Of a stretch of 44,637 nt of DNA, positions 7,682 to 16,316 are shown piece by piece. The DNA lies in the NCBI GenBank assembly GCA_051004015.1, contig JBPCKT010000052.1:1-44637 (forward strand), read 5' to 3'. Both the position numbers and the translations under genes were made by a program. The notes beneath the pieces were generated by a model. That model did not search any database, was not told where the DNA came from, and saw only the letters and a list, made by a program, of their open reading frames with translations. Origin of the DNA: SXOA01 sp051004015 (lineage in GTDB: Bacteria > Planctomycetota > Planctomycetia > Pirellulales > Pirellulaceae). Position 1 is the first letter of the stretch, and each line of letters begins with the position of its first letter.

Positions 7682-8670
7682 AGGGGTTCCTCCGTGGGGT
7701 AGGCTTCCAGCCTGCCCAGAGAAGTTGGGCGCGGGTCTCCGACCCCGCCCTCATGTATGACCGCAGGTCTCCCGCGCCGCCGATCTTGAGACCTTCGGTC
7801 AGTCGTTTCGGCGGGGTCGGGAGACCCGCGCCGAACTCCGGCCCCCTTCGTATGCTGCGTGGACCCCATCATCAGCAGCCCCATCACCATCGCCAGCATG
7901 ATAAAACTGACGACGGTCAGGTATGCCACCTTCCGCCCTTGCTGGGCCGGCTTATACGTCCATTCGAAGATCGTGGCCACAATCAGCCACGCCAGCAGCA
8001 CGCCGGACATGATGACAACTGGATCCCCCCACGGCATCTGCCCTTGCTGCTTGACGAGGTTCAATATGACGCCGGCGATGATCCCCAGAGCGATGAAGAG
8101 GCTGGAGCACGCCAGGAGCTGCTTGTTGGCATTCTGCAGCCATTCCAGGCTGGGAAGTTTGAACCCCGGCCGCGGCGGCAGCTTGTGCTTGAGCCGGTAC
8201 GACTGGGCGAGATACATCAGCCCCGCCACAAAACCGAGCGAGACGGCAATGGTCCCCAGCAGCAGTAATATCCCATGCGCGATGCCCCAGAAGTTTTGCG
8301 CGTTCGTTTGCGGCAGGGCAAGGTTCCGCGGAAAGGCATAAGCCACTCCAATCAGCACCAGCACCACCGGCAGCAGGAACAGGCCCACCGAAGTCTGCGG
8401 TCGGGAGGCCGCCAGGTAGATATACACGGCGGCAACAACCCAGGCGGCAATCACGTACCAGTCATGCCAGTTGGAGAGAGGCACGCTGGCCAGGGCCTGG
8501 TCCGTGGCCCGGTTGTAAAGGTACAGCGTCTGCATCACCAGCCCGACCACCGCAAACAACAGCATCACCACCACCCGGATCGGCATGCGAAAAAACAGCC
8601 GCGACACCTCCAGCGCCAGCGTGATCGCATAGCTGGTCGAGAAGCAAACGAGGGAAATGCCGGTAAGCAT
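7678..8670 (-). CDS. HemX/CcsA-like integral membrane protein with repeat-derived tail
   Basis: A roughly 330-residue polytopic membrane protein of the CcsA/HemX family, here directly upstream of hemA as is common for hemX. About eight hydrophobic helices are visible. The segment NFWGIAHGILLLLGTIAVSL corresponds to the region with WGxxH in cytochrome c assembly proteins, but the full WGxxWxWD motif is absent. I prefer the ATG at 8670; a TTG at 8697 would add nine residues. After MMGSTQH the last 50 or so residues are charged and Pro/Arg-rich and are encoded by intergenic-type repeats (7692-7832). The ancestral stop was probably lost by repeat insertion while the ATGA overlap with hemA was kept. 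Confidence 0.78.
   Translation of the reverse strand: MLTGISLVCFSTSYAITLALEVSRLFFRMPIRVVVMLLFAVVGLVMQTLYLYNRATDQALASVPLSNWHDWYVIAAWVVAAVYIYLAASRPQTSVGLFLLPVVLVLIGVAYAFPRNLALPQTNAQNFWGIAHGILLLLGTIAVSLGFVAGLMYLAQSYRLKHKLPPRPGFKLPSLEWLQNANKQLLACSSLFIALGIIAGVILNLVKQQGQMPWGDPVVIMSGVLLAWLIVATIFEWTYKPAQQGRKVAYLTVVSFIMLAMVMGLLMMGSTQHTKGAGVRRGSPDPAETTDRRSQDRRRGRPAVIHEGGVGDPRPTSLGRLEAYPTEEPL
7692..7832. repeat. Two palindromic repeat units inside the hemX 3' end
   Basis: Unit one (7692-7720) is identical to the reverse complement of 13588-13616 over 29 bases and has the core GTAGGCTTCCAGCCTGCC. Unit two is an inverted pair with arms 7728-7749 and 7810-7832, each about 22 bases and differing by one inserted base. 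Both are translated as the tail of the HemX-like protein. Confidence 0.8.
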
Positions 8671-8786
8671 GAAGCAATGCAGCGAGTAGAGAGCCAACTT
8701 GTCGGCGCGGGACTTTGACTACCGTTCGGCGCACTCACGCGCCGCAGTCCTCATTCTAACTTCACCCCTTCCCCGGCATACCCTAT

Positions 8787-8824
8787 CATTCGTCATTCGC
8801 CATTCGAATTTCGTCATTCATTCC
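8787..8824. repeat. Heptameric CATTCGn repeat
   Basis: Imperfect seven-base units (CATTCGT, CATTCGC, CATTCGA, ATTTCGT, CATTCAT) end directly at the start codon at 8825. A close relative lies at 37952-37985. The style matches the short tandemly repeated repetitive sequences known from cyanobacteria. Confidence 0.75.
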
Positions 8825-9214
8825 ATGCTCCGCCTCCTCGCCTACCTCTGGGCCTCTCCCTGGACCCTCTTCGGCCTGTTCTGGGGAACGCTCGCCCTGC
8901 TCACCGGCGGCCGCGGGCAACTCGTGCAAGGAGTACTCGAATTCCACGGCGGCCTACCCGCCTGGCTCCTCCGCCGCGCCCCGCTCGTCGGTGGAGCCGC
9001 CGCCATCACCTTCGGCCACACCGTCCTGGCCCGCACCCAGGATGACCTCGACGCCTCCCGCTCCCACGAGCGAATCCACGTCCGCCAGTACGAGCGTTGG
9101 GGAATATTCTTCATCCCCGCCTACCTCCTCTGCTCCCTCTGGCTCGTGCTCCGCCGCCGGAGCCCGTACTGGGACAATCCGTTTGAGAAAGAGGCGTATG
9201 GGAGCGAGTCGTAG
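8825..9214 (+). CDS. Small membrane protein with HExxH motif
   Basis: A 129-residue protein with an N-terminal hydrophobic helix (LRLLAYLWASPWTLFGLFWG), a central amphipathic part and a second helix (FFIPAYLLCSLWLVL). Between them is SHERIHVRQYERWG, an HExxH sequence followed by Q and E that could bind zinc, and the end reads PYWDNPFEKEAY. I know similar proteins only as uncharacterised membrane proteins. Whether it is a protease is not shown. The start is placed at 8825 because everything upstream in frame is encoded by a heptameric repeat. Confidence 0.6.
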   Translation: MLRLLAYLWASPWTLFGLFWGTLALLTGGRGQLVQGVLEFHGGLPAWLLRRAPLVGGAAAITFGHTVLARTQDDLDASRSHERIHVRQYERWGIFFIPAYLLCSLWLVLRRRSPYWDNPFEKEAYGSES

Positions 9215-9228
9215 TCAGACCGCTATTC

Positions 9229-10836
9229 TCATTCCCTGATAGAAATCTCTACTTCCATCACAGAAGAGCTAACTCGCGGTTGCCTAACCAAGTAATTGTA
9301 GACGCGCCCGCAGATTTCCCACCCCGCCCAAGCCGTGAAGAACCCAAAGAAGAGGAACGTGAAGGAGAGGATGGCGGAGCGCCAAAGGGGGATGCGGATA
9401 GGGGCGGGTAGGGCCAGGCGGTTGCGGTAGAGGAGGATGCCGGAGTAGAGGAACATGACCGCGCCGTTGAGGGCGGAGGTCCAGATGAAGAGGGTTTTGT
9501 TGTCGATGCCGTAGCCCAGTTGTTCCGCCACCAGGATGCTGCTGCCGAGGAAGATTTCGCCCCACAGCAGCCAGAAGTAGAGGCGGCCTTCGCTCCAGCG
9601 GGGGTTGTCGCGGAGCCAGGTCAGCTTGACCAGGTCCGTCGAGATGCGGCTGGCGGCGTCGAGGACGCCGAACTCGGTGGTGAAGAGGATGGCGACCCCC
9701 ATGATGAGGAACAGGTATTTGGCGACCGGGTGAATCAGCTCGGACAGGCGCAAGGTTTCCGCCCAGACAAAGCCCAGTCCCTCCTTGTACTTGGCGGGGT
9801 CGACAGTGAGTTTTCCGGATGCGTCGTAAAAGAGGATGTAGCTGATGAGAGTAAGGAGCGTCAGGCAAATGATGCAGGTGAGCAGGAAGCTGACGAAGTG
9901 CTCCAGGCCGGCGGCCCGCCACCATTTATTCCAGCGGGCCAGGTTGGCCTCGTCGTGTGGGAAGTGATAGCCGGTCTCCGAGATGGCCTCTTCATTGCCG
10001 GTGAGGGGGCTAGTGATGCGGCCGAGGTGGATTCCCATGCCGTAACCCTTATCCTTGATGTAGTTGCTCTGGGAGAGATTCATGGTGCCGCCGGCTCCGG
10101 CGAAGGCAAGAGCGCCGAGCAGGGCCATGGGAGTCAAGGACTCATCCATGGGCGGATAGAAGTTCGGGTAGCCGAGCGTGAGCGTGGCAGTGATTTGCGT
10201 GACGATGGCGTCCGGGCGGAGGACCGTCAGCCAGGCGGCAATGCCGATGACGATGACCATGATGAGCAGGACCAGGACGAATTGGACCTTCTCGACGGTT
10301 TCATAGACCACTGGCCCGGCGGTCAGGATAATGCCGCACAGAAGCATGGTTGCGATGGCAATGTATGTGTCGTACGGGCCGGCCACGACGGCACCATCGG
10401 CGTTAAGCGTCGGTTGACCGAAGATCAGCCAGCCGATGATTTGCGCGGCCCCTTTCGACCAGGCCGGAATCATCCACGGCAGCACGTTGAGCAGCAGAAA
10501 GATCCAGGCCCACGAGCGGCTGAGGCGGACGAAACCGGCCACGGCGGACTCGCCGGTGGCCAGGGTCCAGCGCATGATTTCCATGTTCAGGAAATACTGC
10601 ATCACCACCGCCAGGATGCAGGCCCAGAAGAAAACGAATCCGCAGCGGAACGTGATGTATGGCCACAGGATGAACTCGCCGCTCCCCAGGGCCAGTCCCG
10701 CCAGAATGATGCTCGGCCCAATCATCTGCCGCAGCGGCACGGGCTCGGGCATCTGCCGCTGGCGAAGGGGCGGGAGCGTGCCCGCGGGGATGATGGAATC
10801 GGGGATGAGGATTTCGGCCTGGGAATCGGAAGCCAT
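9229..10836 (-). CDS. Nramp-like transporter with altered metal-site motif
   Basis: A 535-residue integral membrane protein with eleven or so hydrophobic segments, related to the Nramp/MntH superfamily of the LeuT fold. The first helix reads GPSIILAGLALGSGEF, where classical Nramp proteins have DPGN as the metal-binding turn. In helix 6 the region FAGAGGTMNLSQSNYIKDKG corresponds to the second unwound helix. The loss of DPGN argues against a normal Mn/Fe substrate. Similar divergent members are common in planctomycetes. The start at 10836 lacks a clear ribosome binding site. It converges with the HExxH membrane protein. Confidence 0.75.
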   Translation of the reverse strand: MASDSQAEILIPDSIIPAGTLPPLRQRQMPEPVPLRQMIGPSIILAGLALGSGEFILWPYITFRCGFVFFWACILAVVMQYFLNMEIMRWTLATGESAVAGFVRLSRSWAWIFLLLNVLPWMIPAWSKGAAQIIGWLIFGQPTLNADGAVVAGPYDTYIAIATMLLCGIILTAGPVVYETVEKVQFVLVLLIMVIVIGIAAWLTVLRPDAIVTQITATLTLGYPNFYPPMDESLTPMALLGALAFAGAGGTMNLSQSNYIKDKGYGMGIHLGRITSPLTGNEEAISETGYHFPHDEANLARWNKWWRAAGLEHFVSFLLTCIICLTLLTLISYILFYDASGKLTVDPAKYKEGLGFVWAETLRLSELIHPVAKYLFLIMGVAILFTTEFGVLDAASRISTDLVKLTWLRDNPRWSEGRLYFWLLWGEIFLGSSILVAEQLGYGIDNKTLFIWTSALNGAVMFLYSGILLYRNRLALPAPIRIPLWRSAILSFTFLFFGFFTAWAGWEICGRVYNYLVRQPRVSSSVMEVEISIRE

Positions 10837-10906
10837 GGCAAGTCGCAGCGGAGGGAACGGCGAAAGCGTGCCATTCTACGCTGCGAGCCACGCCGTTGCG
10901 CTCCTG

Positions 10907-11551
10907 TTACGACTGGATGGCAGCCGCCAGCGCTTTTTCCCAGCCGCGAGGAAATTTGACTTTGGCATAGACTTCGGCAAGCGGGATTTTGCAGCCGATC
11001 GACTTGAGGGTGAGAGTAGCGTCCAGGCCGGTAATGGTGGACATCTTCCAGGGAGTCCCGCGTTCACGTTGATAGAATTCGATGTAGGGCATTTCCTGGT
11101 TGATGAGAGCCAATTCCTTCAATGTAGGCAGGCGGCGATACTCGGGAACTTTGAAGGACTCGTCGTATTCTTGCGTCGATTCCGACAGAACCTCTACGAG
11201 GAACAGAGGATTGAGCAGCGTATCGAGTTTCTCGTCCAGAAACTTTGGTTCGCCGCACACGGCGACAACGTCCGGATAGGTGTAGAAGTCAGAGGATGCT
11301 TTCACACGCATGTCGTTGGAGTAAACTTCACACGACTTATCCCGAAATTCATTGCCGATGACGCGAACGAGATTTCCGGTAATCAGATTGTGGGCTCGCT
11401 TGGCCCCGGACATCAGGAACATTTCGCCGCGATAGTATTCACTTTTGAGCTCGGCCCGCCGCTCAACAAGCAAATATTCTTCTTCGGTCAACAATCGGGG
11501 CTTGGGGACAGCGGACATTTTCGGTTGCTCGCGAATCAAGAAGGGGCTCAT
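10907..11551 (-). CDS. Uma2 family (DUF820) putative endonuclease
   Basis: A 203-214 residue Uma2/DUF820 protein of the PD-(D/E)XK nuclease fold. Visible features are LLTEEEYLLVE near the N-terminus, YYRGEMFLMSG, then NLITGNLVRVIG, the acidic YPDVVAVCG and LFLVEVLSEST with the E..VEV core of the nuclease site, and DESFKVPEYRRLPTLKELALI. Such genes are strongly amplified in planctomycetes and cyanobacteria and their role is unknown. An ATG at 11518 (MSAVPKPRLLTEEEY) is an alternative start; neither has a good ribosome binding site. Confidence 0.85.
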   Translation of the reverse strand: MSPFLIREQPKMSAVPKPRLLTEEEYLLVERRAELKSEYYRGEMFLMSGAKRAHNLITGNLVRVIGNEFRDKSCEVYSNDMRVKASSDFYTYPDVVAVCGEPKFLDEKLDTLLNPLFLVEVLSESTQEYDESFKVPEYRRLPTLKELALINQEMPYIEFYQRERGTPWKMSTITGLDATLTLKSIGCKIPLAEVYAKVKFPRGWEKALAAAIQS

Positions 11552-11633
11552 GCTTCTATCTTAGACGCAACACACCTTCGTTGGGAACTGCAAAGGGTCA
11601 TGGCGGGGCGCGGCCACGTCCGCGCATGCAAAA

Positions 11634-11783
11634 CCCGGCCCGCTGGCCGCCATGAATAGCAGCCAACGGGCCGGGGGATCAGAAGTGTCTGCCGTCAGAC
11701 ACAGACGGGGTCGGGAGGAGTTTTCGCGGTCTGGCTTTTTGTCGTTTTGCGAAATCTCAGACCGCGAAAACCCTCCCGACCCC
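11634..11783. terminator. Three stacked hairpins after htrA
   Basis: Inverted repeats follow one another between the convergent Uma2/htrA 3' region: 11634-11647 with 11662-11675; the short palindrome 11685-11702 (GTGTCTG/CAGACAC, REP-like); and a long pair 11707-11733 with 11758-11783 (about 26 bases, one mismatch). The last begins about 15 bases beyond the htrA stop and could end its transcript, though no U-tract follows. Confidence 0.55.
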
Positions 11784-11798
11784 TTTCTACTTACCAGA

Positions 11799-13406
11799 CT
11801 ATTCACTACGCAGGACAAGGAAATGCGAGCCTTCCGCCGTGCGGACGAGGAGCAGCACGCCCTTTTTCAGGTCGGCACTCTTGGTCGCCACTTCGAACTC
11901 GGCGGAGGTCTTCACCGCTTTGCGGCCGACCTGGATGATGGCCATGCCGGCTTCCAGGCCGGCTTTCGCGGCGGGGCTTCCTTCCTGGACGGCGGTGATG
12001 ACCACGCCGGAGCTCTCCTTCATGCCGAGATGCCGGGCCACGTCCGCGGAGAGCGGAGCGACTTCCATTCCGAGCTGGTCGAACTTCTCGCTCGGGCTAT
12101 CGGACTGTGCCTCTTCGCTGCTCTCGTCAGCTTCGGCGCGGACGCCGTAGTTCGCCGGCTGCTCACGCAGCGTCAGCGACAACTCCACCCGCTTGCCATC
12201 GCGCAGAACGACAACGGACTGCTTGCTGCCGATTTGCGTCCGTCCGGCAATCGCCGGCAGTTGAGCACTGTGGGCGATGGGCTGGCCGGCGAACTCCACA
12301 ATCACGTCCTGCTGCTGGATGCCCGCTTTGGCAGCCGGACTATCGGGGAAGACGTCGGTGACGAGGGCCCCGCTGGGGGTTTTCAGGCCGAACTCCCCTG
12401 CCAGCTCCTGCGAAACGGGCTGAATGCCAACTCCCAGGTACGCGCGGTGGACCTTCCCGTCCTTCAGAAGTTGCGAGCTGACCCACTTGGCGACGTTCAC
12501 TGGCACCGCAAAGCCAATCCCCTGGTTGCCGCCACTGGTGGAGTTGATGGCCGTATTGATGCCGATAACTTCCCCTTCCAGATTGACGAGCGGCCCGCCG
12601 CTGTTGCCGGGATTGATGGCCGCGTCCGTCTGCAGAAACTCCGCGTGCTTCGTGATGGCCACGCTGCGCTGCTTGGCGCTGATGATGCCGGCAGTGACCG
12701 TGTCTTGCAGGCCGAAGGGCTGGCCGAGTGCCAGGACCCAGTCGCCAATTCGCATCGCGTCGCTGTTCCCCATCACCGCTGCCGGCAGGTCGCCGTCCGC
12801 CTTGATCCTGACCACCGCGATATCGGTGTTCGGATCGGTCTTGACGTCGGTGGCCACAAACTCGCGACCGTCGTGCAGCTTGACCACGACCGTGCCGCCG
12901 CCGGCGACGACGTGGTTGTTAGTCAGCACGATGCCGCTCTTATCAATGATGACCCCCGAGCCGCTGCTTTGCTGGGGCATCGGCCGCATATCCGGCAGGT
13001 CGTCCATGCCGGGGAATCCGCCGGGGCCGCCTTCACCGAAGAACCTTCGGAGCAAGGGATCATCTTGAAACTCCTTCGGAAGCGTTCCGCTGCGGCCTCT
13101 TGGATTGGGGCGGACATCGCGCTTCACGAGCTTCGGTTCGCTCGTATGCTGGATCGAAACCACCGCGGGGAGCACCCGCTCCGATGCGGCTCGGAACGCT
13201 TCCGACAGCGTCATCGCCTGGCTGACCGCCTGCTTCTCTCCCGCCGACAGTGGCACCGCGGGCTTGCCCGCTGGAGCGCCGGGGATCGCGGCCGTCGACT
13301 TATTCGCCGGCCCGTTTTCGCTATAGACCAAAGCGGCGGAACCGACGGCCAAAACGCCGGCTAGGCCCGCTGCTGCAAATGCATTGAATCTCGTAAGTGC
13401 TTTCAT
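11799..13406 (-). CDS. HtrA/DegP-type periplasmic serine protease
   Basis: A 535-residue trypsin-like protease with two PDZ domains. A membrane-type leader (ALTRFNAFAAAGLAGVLAVG) is followed by a linker, then the catalytic triad: His in LTNNHVVAGG, Asp in NTDIAVVRI, Ser in NPGNSGGPLVN. The first PDZ is around AYLGVGIQPVSQELAGEFGL, the second around LGMKESSGVVITAV and GLEAGMAIIQVG. It should degrade or refold damaged proteins in the envelope. The ATG at 13406 has AGGGAGAG about eight bases upstream; the ATG at 13439 would put a charged peptide in front of the leader. The gene is alone and followed by several hairpins. Confidence 0.93.
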   Translation of the reverse strand: MKALTRFNAFAAAGLAGVLAVGSAALVYSENGPANKSTAAIPGAPAGKPAVPLSAGEKQAVSQAMTLSEAFRAASERVLPAVVSIQHTSEPKLVKRDVRPNPRGRSGTLPKEFQDDPLLRRFFGEGGPGGFPGMDDLPDMRPMPQQSSGSGVIIDKSGIVLTNNHVVAGGGTVVVKLHDGREFVATDVKTDPNTDIAVVRIKADGDLPAAVMGNSDAMRIGDWVLALGQPFGLQDTVTAGIISAKQRSVAITKHAEFLQTDAAINPGNSGGPLVNLEGEVIGINTAINSTSGGNQGIGFAVPVNVAKWVSSQLLKDGKVHRAYLGVGIQPVSQELAGEFGLKTPSGALVTDVFPDSPAAKAGIQQQDVIVEFAGQPIAHSAQLPAIAGRTQIGSKQSVVVLRDGKRVELSLTLREQPANYGVRAEADESSEEAQSDSPSEKFDQLGMEVAPLSADVARHLGMKESSGVVITAVQEGSPAAKAGLEAGMAIIQVGRKAVKTSAEFEVATKSADLKKGVLLLVRTAEGSHFLVLRSE

Positions 13407-13587
13407 TGCGATCTCTCCCTCTTCGATGGAACGGAACAACTCCTTCTGTCAACGAAACTGCTACCTCGCGCTGAATTTTCTACGCACCGCGAAAAATCGC
13501 GGTTCAAGCTGTGAGGGCAGCAGAAATGGCAGACTGGATTGCCTGCACAAGGGCTTTTACGCAAAGAGCGCGCCAATTTGGAGCAGT

Positions 13588-13616
13588 TCTGGGCAGGCTG
13601 GAAGCCTACCCCACGG
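13588..13616. repeat. 29-base repeat, second copy
   Basis: The reverse complement of this stretch is identical to 7692-7720. It sits immediately next to the stop codon of the AIM24-family gene (stop at 13617-13619), inside an otherwise gene-free gap of about 210 bases upstream of htrA. Confidence 0.85.
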
Positions 13617-14615
13617 TCAGTCCCCGCTCCCCATCACCATGCTGCCCAGGCCGCCCAGGGAGTTCAGGACGGAGCCTTCGTCTTTTCCCTTGCCGGCCCC
13701 GGCCATCATGCGACCGGCGAGGCGGGAGAAGGGGAGGGATTGCAGCCAGACTTTGCCGGGGCCGGTGAGCGTGGCCAGGAACAGGCCTTCGCCGCCAAAG
13801 ATTGTGTTCTTGAAGCCGCCGACCATCTGGATGTCGTAATTGACGCTCGGCTGGAGGGCCACGAGGCAGCCGGTATCGAGCTTGAGGGTCTCGCCGGGGG
13901 CCAGGGTTTTTTCACAGAGAGTTCCGCCGGCGTGGACAAGGACGATCCCGTCCCCTTGCAGTCGCTGCATAATAAAACCTTCGCCGCCGAACAGGGCGAC
14001 ACCGATTTTCTTCTGGAAAGCGATGCTGACCTGCACGCCCCGAGCCCCGCAGAGGAACGAATCCTTCTGGCAAATCATCTCGCCGCCAAGCTCGTCGAGA
14101 TGGAGCGGAATGATCTTGCCGGGATACGGCGCGGCGAACGCCACCACTTCCCGCCGCTGGGCGATGTTGCTGTACGTTGTCATGAACAGCGATTCGCCGG
14201 TCAGGACCCGTTTGCCGGCACTCATCATCTTCCCCCAAAATCCCTGCCCCTTCTGGCTCGGGTCGCCGAAGACAGTCTCCATCTTGATGCCGCTGGTCAT
14301 GAACATCATGGCCCCCGCTTCGGCGATGACCATCTCACCCGGGTCCAGCGTCACCTCGGCAAACTGCATGTCGTCGCCGAAGAGCTGGTAGTCAATCTCG
14401 TCCGCGGTCTTGGGACCAGTGGATTTGCGGGCCCCCGGCGACGGCGTGTAGTTCGCTGAACTCGCCGGTTCCACCGGCACCAATTCCAGCCCGTCGTCCT
14501 TGATGACCGGCATCTGGAACATGTTCCCGCACGCCTGGCAGCGGACCTGCTTGCCGGCGAACTGATCGTTGTAGTGATACTGTTTACCGCAGTTGGGGCA
14601 GTTGATGATGGACAT
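13617..14615 (-). CDS. AIM24 (DUF124) family protein with N-terminal zinc ribbon
   Basis: A 332-residue protein. Residues 1-30 form a zinc ribbon (CPNC near residue 6 and CQAC near residue 27). The rest is an AIM24/TIGR00266 beta-rich fold: GEMVIAEAGAMMFMTSGIKMET, LTGESLFMTTYSN, then the paired motif GGEGFIMQRLQGDGIV and VGGFKNTIFGGEGLFLATLTGPG. The family is widespread and its biochemical role is unclear. The zinc ribbon is an extra domain that planctomycete proteins often carry. The 5' side has a run of C and no Shine-Dalgarno sequence; a heptameric repeat lies just upstream. Confidence 0.85.
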   Translation of the reverse strand: MSIINCPNCGKQYHYNDQFAGKQVRCQACGNMFQMPVIKDDGLELVPVEPASSANYTPSPGARKSTGPKTADEIDYQLFGDDMQFAEVTLDPGEMVIAEAGAMMFMTSGIKMETVFGDPSQKGQGFWGKMMSAGKRVLTGESLFMTTYSNIAQRREVVAFAAPYPGKIIPLHLDELGGEMICQKDSFLCGARGVQVSIAFQKKIGVALFGGEGFIMQRLQGDGIVLVHAGGTLCEKTLAPGETLKLDTGCLVALQPSVNYDIQMVGGFKNTIFGGEGLFLATLTGPGKVWLQSLPFSRLAGRMMAGAGKGKDEGSVLNSLGGLGSMVMGSGD

Positions 14616-14621
14616 GGGGGG

Positions 14622-14650
14622 AGGGGGCTAGGGACTAGGGGCTAGGGAAG
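14622..14650. repeat. Heptameric GGGCTAG repeat
   Basis: Units GGGCTAG, GGACTAG, GGGCTAG and GGAAGGC follow in register upstream of the AIM24-family gene, within its expected 5' leader. It belongs to the same class of seven-base repeats as those at 8787, 37952 and in imuB, but with a different unit. Confidence 0.7.
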
Positions 14651-14759
14651 GCGAGCGGGGGGCGTTAGCCCCCTGATAATTCAGGGCACTAGAACGATAC
14701 TACCATAGGCGTATTCGACGCACGGAGGCAAGTCTTCGCGGTAAGGGCCGTTCAAAGAA

Positions 14760-15416
14760 TTAGCTAACTGCGGTCCTATCCTTGCAAACCGGGCAGGGCC
14801 GATAAGTGCCTGCGTACATGGAGTCGACTTCAAAGGCATGCCCTTTCTGGCAAACGACAGCAATGGTCTTTGAAGACTTGGCTTCCTGCGGCTGAGGAAG
14901 GGATTCGATCGACGGGGAAATCTCGCCCGCGATGTTCGCGCTGCCGAAGCAGGCAGAGCTGCAATAGCCGACCTGGGTCCAGGGCTTGCCGGCCGCGAGA
15001 ACAAAGAAGTAGCCGCAGCGCGTGCAGTTTCGCGCCCCTTGTGCCTTTTGGTTTTCTCGATCCGTTTGAGCGTCTAACTCCCGCCGCAGCTCCATGTAGC
15101 GGAACGCCCCCTTTTTGTAGCTCCATCCCAGCCTGGCGATGTCGAGCGCGTCGGCAGCGGGGACCTTGGGAGTAACAATCTCAATAATCTCGTCGGTCCG
15201 TTTGTTGATCTCGATTTGAAATGCCAAACGCATGATGATCGCCAGGGCGCTATGGTCGGGAATTCCCTCGTGGAATCGCGTCATCAGTCGCCAACTGGCT
15301 CCCCCACACCTGGCACAACTCCCTTCCCGCTCTCGAAGCGCACGCACACCCTGTTCCCGCCCGCACGATTCGCAGGTAAATACGACTTCGTCGGCGACTT
15401 GGCGATCCAAGGGCAT
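14760..15416 (-). CDS. Zinc-ribbon protein of unknown function
   Basis: A 218-residue protein with three cysteine clusters that look like metal-binding ribbons: CESC with CARC (about residues 15-37), CTRC with CSSAC (about 131-160), and CQKGH with CPVC (about 189-211). The middle region RLMTRFHEGIPDHSALAIIMRLAFQIEINKR is helical. I do not recognise a named family. The ATG at 15416 follows GGAG at an eight-base distance. The next upstream minus-strand gene ends 75 bases away, so the two may be cotranscribed. Confidence 0.65.
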   Translation of the reverse strand: MPLDRQVADEVVFTCESCGREQGVRALREREGSCARCGGASWRLMTRFHEGIPDHSALAIIMRLAFQIEINKRTDEIIEIVTPKVPAADALDIARLGWSYKKGAFRYMELRRELDAQTDRENQKAQGARNCTRCGYFFVLAAGKPWTQVGYCSSACFGSANIAGEISPSIESLPQPQEAKSSKTIAVVCQKGHAFEVDSMYAGTYRPCPVCKDRTAVS

Positions 15417-15490
15417 CGATCGTCTCCATGTTTGCCGCGTATGCTCGTGTCCCTGCCTTGGACGGTGAAATCCCCTGTGAGGATGCGAGT

Positions 15491-16283
15491 TTATGAGCCT
15501 TCATCCGGGCAAACTTCGTTGGCATCGTCCTGTTCGTCTTCTGCACCCAAATGATCCTCGGCGGCCAGGAGATACTTGGCAAAGTCAGCTAGCCCGCGCG
15601 ACATTTGCCAGAGCAGGAGCGCATAGAGCCCCGTCGTCAACGCCAGGCTAACCAGGCTCACGGATAACGCGACCAGAATGGGAACCGCCAGCCCCGGCAC
15701 CTGGTCCCGGACGGCAGCGCCTGCAGCAAACAGGGCGGCTGCGATTATTGCCACCCCAAGCGATGCCAGCACGTGGAGCACGGAGCGTTTCAAATCGGCT
15801 CGCTGAATCACATCTGCAAGACTCCGCAAAAAAAAGCAGAAAGAAGACCAGACTGGCCAGGAGCAGAATGGGCTCGGCCAAGCGAGCCACTTTGAGCAGC
15901 GGTATCACGCGGGAAACAAATCGCGTGGTCAGCATGATGCCGTCGCACCAAATGGCTACATTAAGCATCCAGCGGCCGGAAAGCTCAATAGGAAATTCAA
16001 AACAGCGGTACTTCCCCCACATATTCACAAAGGCGCCGATGATCGCCAGCATTGCCGCCGGCGCAATCACCCAAGTCAGGGCATTGGGCTGCAGGTTAAG
16101 CCGGGGGCCGACGAACCAGATCAGCAAACCCACCAGGCCGCACAACGTCAGCAGCATTCCATAGAGCGACAACCGCAAACCGGAGGCGTGATGCCGCAGC
16201 GATTTTGCCAGGTGACGCGTGGGATAAAGCAACCGCTCGAGATCGTCCGGCATGGATTCTCGGTGGCCTGTGAACCAATTCAT
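15491..16283 (-). pseudogene. Membrane protein gene split by a frameshift at a T8 run
   Basis: The first frame (start 16283, AGGA six bases upstream) encodes four or five hydrophobic helices, including LYGMLLTLCGLVGLLIWFVG and PILLLASLVFFLLFF. At the A8 run 15828-15835 (T8 on the coding strand) the frame breaks: it continues as a Cys/Arg-rich tail, while the overlapping frame continues naturally with LRSLADVIQRADLKRSV and two more helices (LHVLASLGVAIIAAALFAAG, ALSVSLVSLALTTGLYALLL), ending at 15491 in an acidic tail. One T fewer would join both halves into a roughly 264-residue protein. It may be a sequencing error, a recent mutation or a gene read through by polymerase slippage. Family unknown. 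Confidence 0.65.
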
Positions 16284-16316
16284 GTGCGGTCCTACGGAGA
16301 AGTGATTACGTCAGAC

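Noticed and set aside
9520..10959. Plus-strand 479-codon frame opposite the transporter
   Set aside because: Asp/Glu/Gly/Gln-rich shadow typical of the antisense of a membrane protein gene in GC-rich DNA.
11652..13364. Plus-strand 570-codon frame opposite htrA
   Set aside because: Antisense of a gene with a full catalytic triad and two PDZ domains.
15828..15835. Programmed -1 frameshift in the membrane protein gene
   Set aside because: A -1 slip at this T8 would enter the wrong frame; the natural continuation needs a +1 shift or one T fewer, so a mutation or read error is simpler.
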